Source: Leptolyngbya sp. Cla-17
GTDB taxonomy: Bacteria; Cyanobacteriota; Cyanobacteriia; Leptolyngbyales; Leptolyngbyaceae
Length of the DNA stretch: 64,000 bases
Direction: 5' to 3'
Assembly: GCF_016807185.1 (NCBI RefSeq)
Contig: NZ_JAEVYN010000005.1
Span: 80,071 to 144,070 of the forward strand
Under the pieces are notes generated by a model. That model was not told the origin of the DNA, ran no database searches, and saw only the letters and a list, made by a program, of their open reading frames with translations. The position numbers and the translations under genes were made by a program. Of the stretch, positions 53,810 through 62,616 are shown one piece after another (position 1 is the first letter of the stretch; every line of letters starts with the position of its first letter).

Positions 53810-54131
53810 AGGGGTGATGGGGGTGATCGTTTATCTGTCACTGTTGGCAGTGAATAGGGTAGATGCTTTGATTGCACGCACCCGGCGGCTGTTGAAATTC
53901 AAAAACTAATCCTGCCTGTCCGCCTGACTGTGAAAAATCACTAAGTGTCTCCACTCAAACTGATCTAAATGAGAGTTTCCTGAAAAGCGTCTAAAAGTTT
54001 TTGCGTTGAAATATCAGTTTTTTAGACTGATTTCCTTAGGCGCTTATCATTTGACGATCGCCACTTCCAGTCACAATAAATGGTGCATCTGAAAACACAA
54101 ACATCCTAATGTCATACTGAGGAAGTTTCTG
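53810..54131. other. Divergent intergenic region
   Basis: 320 bases between the GMC and lipoprotein genes, expected to carry promoters for both. A candidate lipoprotein promoter is listed separately. Confidence 0.4.
54051..54079 (+). promoter_or_regulatory. Candidate sigma-70 promoter for the DM13 lipoprotein gene
   Basis: TTGACG (54051-54056), 17-bp spacer, CAATAA (54074-54079). The start codon follows about 50 bases later. Confidence 0.4.
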
Positions 54132-54665
54132 ATGAAATTAAAGCGTTGGGTAACGTTCGGTCTGGTTTCTCTAATGCTAGTCGGTTGTGCCGGAGAAGCT
54201 GCTAAACAACGGATCACTGAAAATCCCACTCCTGTAGCCACCACTCCTCCTGCACAATCGGCTCAATCAGAGTCAATTGCCCAATCAACGAATACTGCAA
54301 ATCCAACAACTGTTAGATTTGGAAGCTTTGCCCCCGGAGAACATCCTACTCAAGGAGTGGCTCGCATTATCACTCAAGCTGGTAAAGCATTTTTAGAACT
54401 TAATGAGGGATTTAAAACCTCCGATATGGGACCAGATCTGGTTGTGATTTTGCATCGTTCCAGTGATGTACTCGGTTCCACTAAACCACCTGCATATCCA
54501 TTGAAGGAAGGCGATTATACGCTTCTGGCACCCTTGCAAAAATTTAGTGGTGCTCAACGGTACGCTATTCCTACGAATGTCAACTTAGCAGAATACGAAT
54601 CTGCTGTTATCTGGTGCCGCAAGTTCAACGCAACTTTTGGGGCTGCCAAATTGGCTAGTCAATAG
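54132..54665 (+). CDS. DM13-domain lipoprotein
   Basis: 177 residues. Lipoprotein signal with lipobox LVGC, acylated Cys at C19. A Thr/Ser/Gln/Ala-rich linker (about 25-58) follows, then a DM13 domain (about 60-175): GSFAPGEHPTQGVARIITQAGKAFLELNEGFKTSDMGPDLVVILHRS...YAIPTNVNLAEYESAVIWCRKFNATFGAAKL, with the single conserved domain Cys. DM13 domains are predicted to handle electrons or bind ligands at the cell surface. First gene of a plus-strand run of redox-type genes. Confidence 0.9.
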   Translation: MKLKRWVTFGLVSLMLVGCAGEAAKQRITENPTPVATTPPAQSAQSESIAQSTNTANPTTVRFGSFAPGEHPTQGVARIITQAGKAFLELNEGFKTSDMGPDLVVILHRSSDVLGSTKPPAYPLKEGDYTLLAPLQKFSGAQRYAIPTNVNLAEYESAVIWCRKFNATFGAAKLASQ

Positions 54666-54830
54666 TTATTGGTCAGTAGTTAGTAGTCATTGGTTCTTAT
54701 AAAACGCAAACGACAAACAACTAACGATAAGTGACAAATAACATCTATAGCAGTGCTAAATGATTGGTGAACATTGAGGAATGATTGTTAGTAGTCATTG
54801 GTCATTGGTCATTAGTTACCGCCCAATGAG
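54661..54830. repeat. Degenerate TTGGTCA-type heptamer repeats
   Basis: Clusters of TCATTGG/TTGGTCA words (for example 54661-54695 and 54790-54820) separated by non-repeat sequence. Short tandem heptamers of this kind are widely dispersed in cyanobacterial genomes. Confidence 0.7.
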
Positions 54831-54875
54831 TAAGGTTTCACAATCAAATAGGATCGCTATATAAGGAGAACATCC

Positions 54876-55673
54876 ATGACACTCGAAGGTAAAGTTGCTC
54901 TGGTTACAGGCGGTAGTCAAGGGATTGGACAGGGAATTGTCCTCCGGCTTGCACAGGCGGGAGCTGATGTTGTGATCAACTATCGCTCCCACCCGGAAGG
55001 CGCTGAGGAAACTCTGGAGAAGGTGAAGGCGATCGGTGGCAAGTGCTATATGGCAGAGTGCCCTCACTCCCGTGGTCACACAATTCAAGCCGACTTGGGT
55101 AGTGTGGGTATAGTACGGGAACTGATCACAGAAAGCATTGGACATTTTGGCAAGCTCGATATTTTAGTCAACAACGCTGGCATCGAAAAACATGCTCCCT
55201 TTTGGGAAGTCACTGAGGCAGATTACGATGCGGTACTGAATGTCAATTTGAAGGGTGTATTTTTTGCCACACAGGCGTTTGTGAAACATCTGCTGGAAAC
55301 TAAACGACCCGGCAAAATCATCAACATCAGTTCTGTCCATGAGGATTTGCCTTTCCCAAATTTCACGGCATACTGCGTCAGCAAGGGTGGAATGAAAATG
55401 CTTACCCGAAATCTGGCAGTGGAATTGGGCGCGCTGGGCATCACGATTAACAACGTGGCTCCAGGGGCAATTGAAACTCCAATTAATACCAAGCTGCTAA
55501 ATGACCCAGAAAAGTTAGGTGCATTGCTCAAAAACATTCCACTGGGTCGTTTAGGACAACCACAAGACGTTGCTTCTCTCGTTGCCTTCTTGGCTTCATC
55601 TGATGCGGACTACATCACAGGCAGCACGTTCTTTGTAGATGGTGGGTTGCTTTGGAATTATCAGGAGCAGTAA
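54876..55673 (+). CDS. Short-chain dehydrogenase/reductase
   Basis: 265 residues, AAGGAG before the ATG. NAD(P)-binding TGGSQGIG at 11-18, NNAG, catalytic Ser in NISSVHE and YCVSK. Ends with the ITGSTFFVDGG tail of the glucose 1-dehydrogenase-like group. A short Cys/His-containing insert (YMAECPHSRGHT) lies between the first strand pair and the 'IQADLGS' segment, longer than in most SDRs. Its stop overlaps the aquaporin start (TAATG), so the genes are coupled. Confidence 0.92.
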   Translation: MTLEGKVALVTGGSQGIGQGIVLRLAQAGADVVINYRSHPEGAEETLEKVKAIGGKCYMAECPHSRGHTIQADLGSVGIVRELITESIGHFGKLDILVNNAGIEKHAPFWEVTEADYDAVLNVNLKGVFFATQAFVKHLLETKRPGKIINISSVHEDLPFPNFTAYCVSKGGMKMLTRNLAVELGALGITINNVAPGAIETPINTKLLNDPEKLGALLKNIPLGRLGQPQDVASLVAFLASSDADYITGSTFFVDGGLLWNYQEQ

Positions 55674-56497
55674 TGAACGTTCTACGCCGCCATTATCCGG
55701 AATATTTGATGGAAGCTGCGGGTCTGGGACTTTTCATGATTTCTGCCAGTATCGTCACAGCAGTCCTGGAGCATCCAGCCTCGCTGATTCACCAGGCAAT
55801 TCCTGACCCACTCCTACGCCGTTTTATCATTGGGGTGGCGATGGGATTGACGGCGATCGCCATTATCTATTCCCCTTGGGGCAAACAGTCTGGAGCACAC
55901 ATCAATCCTGTTGTCACCCTCACCTTCTTCCGACTCGGCAAGATTAAACGCATGGATGCCCTCTTCTACATCGTGGCACAATTTGTCGGTGCCTTATTGG
56001 GCGTGCTATTGGCAGCGAAGATTCTGGGAGATGCGATCGCTCATCCCACCGTCGGTTATATCGTCACCATTCCTGGAGCCAGTGGAGTAGGGATTGCATT
56101 TCTAGCAGAACTCATCATTTCCTTTGGTGTCATGATGATGATTCTAGTGGTTTCAAATACACCCAAACTGGCGCGCTTTACTGGGATATTTGCAGGGATG
56201 TTAATTGCCATCTATATCACCTTAGAAGCTCCCCTATCAGGCATGAGCATGAATCCTGCCCGCACATTAGCCTCGGCAATTCCCGCTCACAACTGGACAG
56301 CCATCTGGGTTTATTTCACTGCACCGTTGTTGGGGATGTGGTCAGCCTCTGAGGTCTATGTTCGTTTGAGGGGAAGGAAAGCGGTGCGCTGTGCCAAACT
56401 CCACCATCACAACAATAAACGCTGTATCTTCCGCTGCGGCTATCGAGAGCAAGCTATGGGTAATGGATCGCAGATGTTGAGCGACAAATTGGTGTAG
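55673..56497 (+). CDS. Aquaporin/MIP-family channel
   Basis: 274 residues from the ATG at 55673, reached by TAATG coupling with CAGGAG just upstream. Six membrane segments are visible. The second NPA box is canonical (SMNPART) but the first reads SGAHINPVV, so NPV instead of NPA. The C-terminal 45 residues are polar and His/Arg-rich (KLHHHNNKR). Transport of water or small neutral solutes is inferred; the NPV change could alter selectivity. Confidence 0.88.
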   Translation: MNVLRRHYPEYLMEAAGLGLFMISASIVTAVLEHPASLIHQAIPDPLLRRFIIGVAMGLTAIAIIYSPWGKQSGAHINPVVTLTFFRLGKIKRMDALFYIVAQFVGALLGVLLAAKILGDAIAHPTVGYIVTIPGASGVGIAFLAELIISFGVMMMILVVSNTPKLARFTGIFAGMLIAIYITLEAPLSGMSMNPARTLASAIPAHNWTAIWVYFTAPLLGMWSASEVYVRLRGRKAVRCAKLHHHNNKRCIFRCGYREQAMGNGSQMLSDKLV

Positions 56498-56579
56498 AGG
56501 TTAGTCATTTGTTGCCTGGTCTTCTATTTTCCAATCGCCGCTGGATAGCCGCCAACTCAGTATTCATCAGGAGTGAAGT

Positions 56580-57899
56580 ATGTTTGAAAGCTTGGGAAGA
56601 ATTCAAAATCCATTCGTCAGAAGTTTAACCGCAGCATTTACAACTCTCTCGGTGATTACCCTCACTTCTGCGATCGCAATTGGTGTAACCAAGTCGAAAG
56701 ACGAATCTGCCTATAAGACAGCCGTATATGCGTCTTTCATTGGAGCAGGGTGTGGTGCATTGTTTGGCTTTGCTTCTAAAAGTAAGGGGAATCAGCGAAC
56801 TGCCCAACCCACTCAAACCACCGACAGTACCATCTGGAAAGACTGGCGCAACTTTGTGGTTGTTCGCAAAGTCAAAGAAAGTGAGGAAATTACGTCCTTC
56901 TACTTGCAGCCAGAAGATAAGGGCGACATTCCCAACTTCCAACCAGGGCAATTTTTGACCATTAAGCTGGATATTCCCGGACAGGCAAGATCGGTGATTC
57001 GTACCTATTCGCTATCGGACTATCCCGAACCTTGCGATTATTACCGTTTATCGATTAAACGGGAACCGATGCCCCCAGGATTAGATGTGATGCCGGGAAT
57101 TGCATCAAATTTTATGCATGATCAGGTTCATGAAGGTTCGGTGATTCCAGCAAAACCACCCAGCGGTAAGTTTATTCTCGATGTGCAAAAGGCTATACCT
57201 GCGGTGCTAATCAGTAATGGTGTTGGTATTACACCCATGATGAGTATGGCAAAAGCGGTGGCTCGTCTCAATCCAAACCGTCCTCTCTGGTTTCTACATG
57301 GTGCGCGTGATGGCAGCTTCGATGCCTTTCGAGAAGAGGTGGATGCGATCGCAGCACAAAATCCCAATCTAACGGTTCATTATGCCTACAGTCGTCCGAG
57401 AGGGGAAGATACTGGTTATTACCACAGTACTGGCTATGTGGATATTGACTTAATTCAATCCTTGATTATACAAGAAGCAGAGTACTTTCTATGCGGCTCG
57501 CCCCCATTTCTAGAATCGATTCGCGCAGGCTTGAAAGAGGTCGGTGTACCTGAAAGCCGAGTCTTCTTTGAGATGTTTACAAAGGCAAGTAAGACAGCCA
57601 GCGATCGCCCAATTGCTGAAGTGAATGATGACAATGTTGAAGCAGCGGAAATTGTCTTTGCCCAATCGAATCAAACAATTACCTGGCAAACTGATGCCGA
57701 TAGCATTCTGGATTTTGCCGAAACCAATGGTTTGAACCCTCCCTACAGTTGTCGTCAAGGAATCTGTGGCACTTGCGAGTGCAAAATTCTAGAAGGTGAA
57801 GTGGAGTACCAAACAATGCCCACAGCAACTGTTGAGGATGGTTCGGTACTGATTTGCATCTCTAAACCCAAAACCTCAAAAGTTGTCCTTGATTTGTAG
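56580..57899 (+). CDS. Membrane-associated FNR-type flavoprotein with C-terminal [2Fe-2S] ferredoxin domain
   Basis: 439 residues. One or two N-terminal membrane segments (about 17-36 and 46-65). FAD-binding RTYS at 141-144; NAD(P)-binding region with ISNGVGITPMMSMA; the ferredoxin domain ends the protein with C391, C396, C399 and C426 (CRQGICGTC... and C near the end), normal for plant-type [2Fe-2S]. Order and size fit hybrid-cluster/vanillate-demethylase-type reductases. It probably passes electrons from NAD(P)H to a partner oxygenase or other acceptor; the partner is not identified. Confidence 0.9.
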   Translation: MFESLGRIQNPFVRSLTAAFTTLSVITLTSAIAIGVTKSKDESAYKTAVYASFIGAGCGALFGFASKSKGNQRTAQPTQTTDSTIWKDWRNFVVVRKVKESEEITSFYLQPEDKGDIPNFQPGQFLTIKLDIPGQARSVIRTYSLSDYPEPCDYYRLSIKREPMPPGLDVMPGIASNFMHDQVHEGSVIPAKPPSGKFILDVQKAIPAVLISNGVGITPMMSMAKAVARLNPNRPLWFLHGARDGSFDAFREEVDAIAAQNPNLTVHYAYSRPRGEDTGYYHSTGYVDIDLIQSLIIQEAEYFLCGSPPFLESIRAGLKEVGVPESRVFFEMFTKASKTASDRPIAEVNDDNVEAAEIVFAQSNQTITWQTDADSILDFAETNGLNPPYSCRQGICGTCECKILEGEVEYQTMPTATVEDGSVLICISKPKTSKVVLDL

Positions 57900-57984
57900 G
57901 AGTAGGTTTAGACAAACGAGTTGCGATCTGGCTAGATGCTTGCCAAACCTCCTACTCTTACTTCGTGGATGCGGGTCAAACCTA

Positions 57985-58213
57985 TACAGGCAGGTTGCCG
58001 CTAGATGGCGTTGGGCATCAGGTTGGCACCTGTCGGTTTGGCGGCGACCCCACTACCTCAGTGCTAGATCTGAATTGCTGCACCCATGATATTGACAACC
58101 TCTACATTACCGACTAGAGCTTCTTCTGCTCCAGTGGCGTAGTGAATCCAACTTTGACCATTATTGCCAATGCCCTACGAATTGGAGAGCATCTCATTGA
58201 TCGCATGAAATAG
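57985..58213 (+). pseudogene. Remnant of a GMC oxidoreductase gene
   Basis: The plus frame reads ...LPLDGVGHQVGTCRFGGDPTTSVLDLNCCTHDIDNLYITD, then a TAG stop, then SFFCSSGVVNPTLTIIANALRIGEHLIDRMK and a stop (58211-58213). It matches the last 70 residues of the intact GMC protein at 52253-53809 at about 65-70%. The stop replaces the conserved Gly of the DGS motif. The upstream part of the gene is gone, with a short unrelated stretch joined to it at 57900-57985. Confidence 0.85.
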
Positions 58214-58242
58214 AACAACGATTAATTAACGGAGTAAAAACA

Positions 58243-59118
58243 ATGAACGAATGGCAGGCGATCGCTAAAATTCCCCCCGATGAATTAGTAGAAAGTAGGC
58301 TGCAACTGCATTATGCCATCCAGTTTATTGCAGCTACAGGCGCGGCATTGGCAGAACCGCTCCCGGACTACAGCCATACTAGTTTGGCATGGCATCCGGT
58401 TTTAGAAGTGTTTGTTGGCTCTGCCATTCAAGCAGCAAAGCCGTTTCAAGTGGCACTTGATCCAGTCAGCCTCACATTAATTGTGTTGGATCAGCAGAGT
58501 GAAACGATCGCCTCTTTCCCATTGCCTGAAAAAACAATGGCAGCAGGGCTGAGCTGGCTTCAACAAGAGCTTTCTCAACTGGGTGTCGATGCCAGCAAGA
58601 TTGTGTTTTTGGATTATCCACATGATGACTTTCCCGATCATCCCCTTGCCCACGGTGCGGATTTTGATGCCAGTCAACCATTGGTCTTAAGCGAGTTGAC
58701 AAACTACTATGCCAATACTGATCTGCTCTTTCAGGCAATCATTGCGACGACAGAGGATGCGACTGCTGCCCGGATCTGGCCGCATCACTTTGATATGGCA
58801 ACGCTGATCATGCTTCCCGGCACTAAAAACGGTAGCCCGCTCACCGTCGGAGTGGGATTATCGCCCGGAGACACCAGTTATCACGAACCGTATTGGTATG
58901 TGTCTCCTTACCCCTATCCAGACGCAGTCAGCCTGCCTGCCCTTGACGGTCATGGTTTTTGGCACACTCAGCATTGGGTTGGGGCTGCACTGCCTGCTTC
59001 TCGACTCGCTGAGTCTGTCAGTGCTGAAGCCCAACAGCAGCAGGTTGAGGTGTTCTTACATACTGCATTGAGTACATCAATCGCTCTCCTCAAGCCCGAA
59101 TCGTCTGCTGAGGTTTGA
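58243..59118 (+). CDS. Uncharacterised protein in a redox gene cluster
   Basis: 291 residues, no signal peptide or membrane span. Several conserved-looking blocks: ESRLQLHYAIQFIAATGAAL near the start, 'VFLDYPHDDFPDHPLAHGADF' and 'TVGVGLSPGDTSYHEPYWYVSPYPYPD' later, and a Trp/His-rich end block (HGFWHTQHWVGAALPASRL). I do not recognise the family. It sits between a GMC remnant and a double-VOC gene and is probably co-transcribed with the latter (2 bp). Confidence 0.75.
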   Translation: MNEWQAIAKIPPDELVESRLQLHYAIQFIAATGAALAEPLPDYSHTSLAWHPVLEVFVGSAIQAAKPFQVALDPVSLTLIVLDQQSETIASFPLPEKTMAAGLSWLQQELSQLGVDASKIVFLDYPHDDFPDHPLAHGADFDASQPLVLSELTNYYANTDLLFQAIIATTEDATAARIWPHHFDMATLIMLPGTKNGSPLTVGVGLSPGDTSYHEPYWYVSPYPYPDAVSLPALDGHGFWHTQHWVGAALPASRLAESVSAEAQQQQVEVFLHTALSTSIALLKPESSAEV

Positions 59119-59120
59119 AG

Positions 59121-60230
59121 ATGCCTACACAACTCACTAAAACATTCAAACGATCGCTCCTCGCTGCGGTTGCCTTTGCAGTGATTGTTGCGGCATCGCA
59201 ACTTCAGGCAGGCTCCCAAACACCTCGGCAGCGCGCCGCCAGCTTGACTCAATTAGCTCAACGACAGACAGTGCAGAACACTGTCATTGCCGTAGAATCC
59301 GTGGGCATGACGGTTTCAGATATGGATCAGGCAGTCGATTTCTACTCCAATGTCTTATCTTTTAAGAAAGTTGCAGATGTAGAAGTTTTGGGTACAGAGT
59401 ATGAGCAACTGCAAGGACTATTTGGAGTGCGGTTACGGGTCGTTAAGCTGCAACTAGGCAATGAAGTGATTGAGTTGACGGAATACCTGACACCAAAAGG
59501 GCGACCGATTCCCATTGATTCGCGCAGTAACGATCGCTGGTTTCAACATATTGCGATCGCGGTGAGCGATATGGACAAAGCCTACCAACACTTACGCAAA
59601 TACAAAGTGCAACATGCGTCTACCGCTCCCCAACGCATTCCTGACTCCAATCAAGCTGCCGCAGGCATTCGCGCCTTTTATTTCAAAGATCCGGATGGAC
59701 ACAATTTAGAGATTATTTATTTTCCACCGGGAAAGGGCGATCCAAAATGGCAGAAAGCAACGAATCAGCTATTTTTGGGTATTGACCATACCGCGATCGT
59801 GGTCTCTAACACCCAAGCCAGCCTCAAGTTCTACCGGGATTTGCTTGGTTTCAAAGTGGCAGGGGAAAGTATGAACGCTGGCACCGAGCAGGAGCATCTC
59901 AACAATGTGCAAGGCGCACGACTGCACATTACCGGGTTACGCTCTCCCGGTGGACCTGGCATTGAGTTTTTGGAATACCTGGAACCGAAGGATGGACGAT
60001 CGCTCCCTACGGATGCCAAACCGAATGATTTACTACACTGGCAAACGACGCTGGTGGTGAAGGATGTAACGGCGATTGCCGATCGGTTACGGCTCAATCA
60101 AACCACCTTTATTTCTCCCAGTGTTGTCACCCTTCCTCAGCAAGCATTAGGCTTCAGAAAAGGAATGCTGGTACGCGATCCAGACGGTCATCCGCTGCGT
60201 TTGGTTGAGAAGACCGATATGCTAAAGTAA
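59121..60230 (+). CDS. Exported double-VOC (glyoxalase/dioxygenase-fold) protein
   Basis: 369 residues from the ATG at 59121 (GAGG about 7 nt upstream; the TTG at 59115 lacks spacing). Residues about 10-32 form a signal peptide or membrane anchor (SLLAAVAFAVIVAASQLQAGS). Two VOC domains follow at about 55-200 and 220-365, each starting VESVGMTVSDMDQAVDFY / IDHTAIVVSNTQASLKFY and ending with RDPDGH/KDPDGHNLE, with His/Glu metal ligands. An extracytoplasmic VOC protein is unusual; substrate unknown. Confidence 0.88.
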   Translation: MPTQLTKTFKRSLLAAVAFAVIVAASQLQAGSQTPRQRAASLTQLAQRQTVQNTVIAVESVGMTVSDMDQAVDFYSNVLSFKKVADVEVLGTEYEQLQGLFGVRLRVVKLQLGNEVIELTEYLTPKGRPIPIDSRSNDRWFQHIAIAVSDMDKAYQHLRKYKVQHASTAPQRIPDSNQAAAGIRAFYFKDPDGHNLEIIYFPPGKGDPKWQKATNQLFLGIDHTAIVVSNTQASLKFYRDLLGFKVAGESMNAGTEQEHLNNVQGARLHITGLRSPGGPGIEFLEYLEPKDGRSLPTDAKPNDLLHWQTTLVVKDVTAIADRLRLNQTTFISPSVVTLPQQALGFRKGMLVRDPDGHPLRLVEKTDMLK

Positions 60231-60253
60231 AGCCATCGCCAGAGAAACCAGCC

Positions 60254-60805
60254 ATGACAGTCACAACAGTTAAGTGGAGTCTGGATGACTATCACCGCAT
60301 GATTGCAGTAGGCATTTTAGCCGATCGGCGGGTAGAACTGCTGAACGGAGAAATTGTTGAAATGGCAATTGAAGGCGAACCCCATGCCTACTCTCGAAAT
60401 GAGGCAGATGAATATCTCACAGAGGTGCTAGGAAGCCGCGCTAAGGTTCGTCAGGACAGCCCGATTACGCTACCCAACGACTCAGAACCAGAACCAGATA
60501 TTGCGATCGTGCAACGGCTGGGACGCGAATATCGATCGCACCATCCCTATCCTGAAAATATCTTTTGGCTGATCGAATATGCTGAGTCTTCGTTGGAAAA
60601 AGATTTAGATGTCAAAAGTAAGATCTATGCCGAGGCTGGTATTCCAGAATATTGGGTTGTAAATTTGAAAGCAATGCAACTCATTGTGTTTCGCGATCCG
60701 CAGAATGGTGCATATGCCTCCCAACAAACCCTCATCAGTGGAACAATTAACCCACTGGCTTTCCCTGATTTGGCGATCGTCGTTGAAGCTATCTTAAATC
60801 CCTAG
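60254..60805 (+). CDS. Uma2 (DUF820) family PDDEXK-like protein
   Basis: 183 residues. A single Uma2 domain: 'RRVELLNGEIVEMAIEGEPHAYSRN', EPEPDIAIVQ, 'LIEYAESSLEKDLDVKSKIYAEAGIPEYWVVN' with the D, E-x-E/D and K of the PDDEXK fold. The family is expanded in cyanobacteria and is often annotated as endonuclease, without firm biochemistry. Intact, unlike the copy at 30.4-30.6 kb. A good terminator follows. Confidence 0.92.
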   Translation: MTVTTVKWSLDDYHRMIAVGILADRRVELLNGEIVEMAIEGEPHAYSRNEADEYLTEVLGSRAKVRQDSPITLPNDSEPEPDIAIVQRLGREYRSHHPYPENIFWLIEYAESSLEKDLDVKSKIYAEAGIPEYWVVNLKAMQLIVFRDPQNGAYASQQTLISGTINPLAFPDLAIVVEAILNP

Positions 60806-60879
60806 CGATCGCAATCACTGGACTTAGACACCTTCTGTTACCAACCATTATGTTCAAAGTTCCGGTGCATTGCGGTTGC

Positions 60880-60900
60880 TAGCCTACTGAGGCTATTTTT
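60880..60900 (+). terminator. Rho-independent terminator after the Uma2 gene
   Basis: Arms TAGCCT (60880-60885) and AGGCTA (60890-60895), loop ACTG, then five T. It lies 75 bp after the Uma2 stop and before the convergent HEPN gene. Confidence 0.65.
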
Positions 60901-60944
60901 GTAAGTATCTCCGGAAAACAGGACTATATTTATAGTGTGTCGTT

Positions 60945-62120
60945 TCATCCTTTAATTTTATCCTCAGCTCCAAACATTTCTGGACTGTCTAGGATGAGCA
61001 GAATCGCAGTTGATACCTGATTATTGCTAAATCCCAACTCCTGTGCAATGACTTTATGGATGTTCTTTGGCCAGGGTTGTTTAGGCAGCCTGTTTGCAAT
61101 TTCAGTTACCTGTTCGTCAGTTAAGGAGCATTGAAATCCTTTGCTTAAAATTACTCTTTCTTGAATGGCGAGAAGTTTTTTATTTTCAAGTCTTTTTAAT
61201 TGTTCTGTGTAAGCACATACATCTGATGTTGCTCCTGCCAAAATCAATGTCAACTCTGTATCGGTTCCAATCCTAAATTCAATGATTTCGTCCAGAAGAA
61301 AATCTCTATTATTTAGAGTCACTCTATATTCAGGATCAAGAATAAGAGTTGCTTTTTCTTCAATGTTCGTTAACTCAATTTTGACCCGGTAGTTTCGAGG
61401 GTTATAGTTAGCTTTCCTGGCTATTTTGGAGAGCCTAATAACTTCTGATTCAATGTACGATGCAAAATTCTCAATAGTCCTCAATGCGTCGAGAAGATAA
61501 TCTTCTGAGATTTCAAGTTGTGCTGAGGTATCAGAATACTTATGTCGATAGTAAGCATCAGTTTTGCCAAGCCGATGAACAAGTAAGTGCCGCCTATCAT
61601 GCATTTCTTCAAGTTTTTTAAGCGCAATAGATGATTTGCTGAAGTCTATTTGTAATCGTTGTTGATAAAATTTTCTCATTTCAAGAAAGCCCTGATTTTG
61701 CAACCTCCGGCATTCTCGCTGGATCAATTTAGCCCATATTTCAGTGATTGAATCTGCGCTTAAAAGTTCTCCGTAATTAAACTCGACCTTTTCGTTTCTG
61801 TTAAAAAGGTCTTTGCGCGACATAAACAATGTTTTCACAGAATCAATTAAAAATACTTCGAGAGAAGAGATGACCCTGACAAAAATAACCTCTCTAACTT
61901 GTTTTAAGTATCGTCTCCCTAAGAATTTGTGAATTGTATAGCCATTTGGAATATTGTATTTCTTGGAGTTCGATGTACTTATGATGGGTTCGTCAAAATT
62001 TCGACTTCCATCTTTTTTCTCAATCTTTAAGCTTTTTATAGCTATTTTGGCAGAATAAAAACTTGAGAAATAAAGACTTTGAAGCTGAGAAAATTCTGCT
62101 TGAAGTTTGACTAATGCCAT
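60945..62120 (-). CDS. HEPN-motif protein of unknown function
   Basis: 391 residues, no signal peptide. An R-x4-H motif typical of HEPN ribonucleases is at R177-H182 (RHLLVH) in a helical domain of about 60-230. The C-terminal third (...LTDEQVTEIANRLPKQPWPKNIHKVIAQELGFSNNQVSTAILLIL) contains a helix-turn-helix-like region. HEPN proteins often act as toxins or defence RNases, but many are scaffolds; no partner gene is adjacent, though an Uma2 gene lies convergent. AT-rich compared with neighbours, which hints at transfer. Confidence 0.7.
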   Translation of the reverse strand: MALVKLQAEFSQLQSLYFSSFYSAKIAIKSLKIEKKDGSRNFDEPIISTSNSKKYNIPNGYTIHKFLGRRYLKQVREVIFVRVISSLEVFLIDSVKTLFMSRKDLFNRNEKVEFNYGELLSADSITEIWAKLIQRECRRLQNQGFLEMRKFYQQRLQIDFSKSSIALKKLEEMHDRRHLLVHRLGKTDAYYRHKYSDTSAQLEISEDYLLDALRTIENFASYIESEVIRLSKIARKANYNPRNYRVKIELTNIEEKATLILDPEYRVTLNNRDFLLDEIIEFRIGTDTELTLILAGATSDVCAYTEQLKRLENKKLLAIQERVILSKGFQCSLTDEQVTEIANRLPKQPWPKNIHKVIAQELGFSNNQVSTAILLILDSPEMFGAEDKIKG

Positions 62121-62616
62121 TCTTATCTATCTGAAAAGAGCTTTCAATAAAGTAGGCTAACGATTAATAGACGGAAAGTTTCCGCCTAAGATCTCACAGT
62201 GGGTAGATAGGCAGAATGATTCGGCATAGCACCCCAAATCTAGCGCTCAGGTAGAATCTTTCCGTATCGTACCCTGCTGAAGGTGGATAGGCAGAATCTT
62301 TCTGTATAGTTTCAGGTTTACTACGGACGCGATCGCATGTGCTATTAAACGCACCGTGCACTACTCCTCCACACTTGTTATGCAAGAGCGCCCAAAGAAA
62401 TTGCTCGATCAGGAATGTTGGCATAAGCGTGATGGTGATGTTGCCGACTGCTTTCGATTAACAAGCCGCCTTTATCTGGTCCAGAATGGAACATCATCTC
62501 TTTACCAAGATTGACCTAACAGAATTGTTTTCTTATTCAGGTTTCAGCCTGCTCTCAGAGCATTCTGAGGATCGCCCTCGATACTCCAATGAGTGCTCCC
62601 AGCGAGGTGGTTCGTC
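62121..62616. other. Intergenic region with degenerate repeats
   Basis: About 500 bases between divergent genes. Three degenerate copies of a GATAGGCAGAATCTTTC-like word lie at about 62196-62312 (listed). The 91-codon ORF from 62486 is out of frame with the debranching enzyme and is a shadow. Confidence 0.5.
62196..62312. repeat. Three degenerate direct repeats
   Basis: Around 62206 (TAGATAGGCAGAATGATTCG), 62251 (AGGTAGAATCTTTCCGTAT) and 62284 (GTGGATAGGCAGAATCTTTC) the same word recurs with changes and deletions. Copies are 30-45 bp apart. No protein-coding meaning is visible; possibly an old tandem array or binding sites for the debranching-enzyme promoter. Confidence 0.5.
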
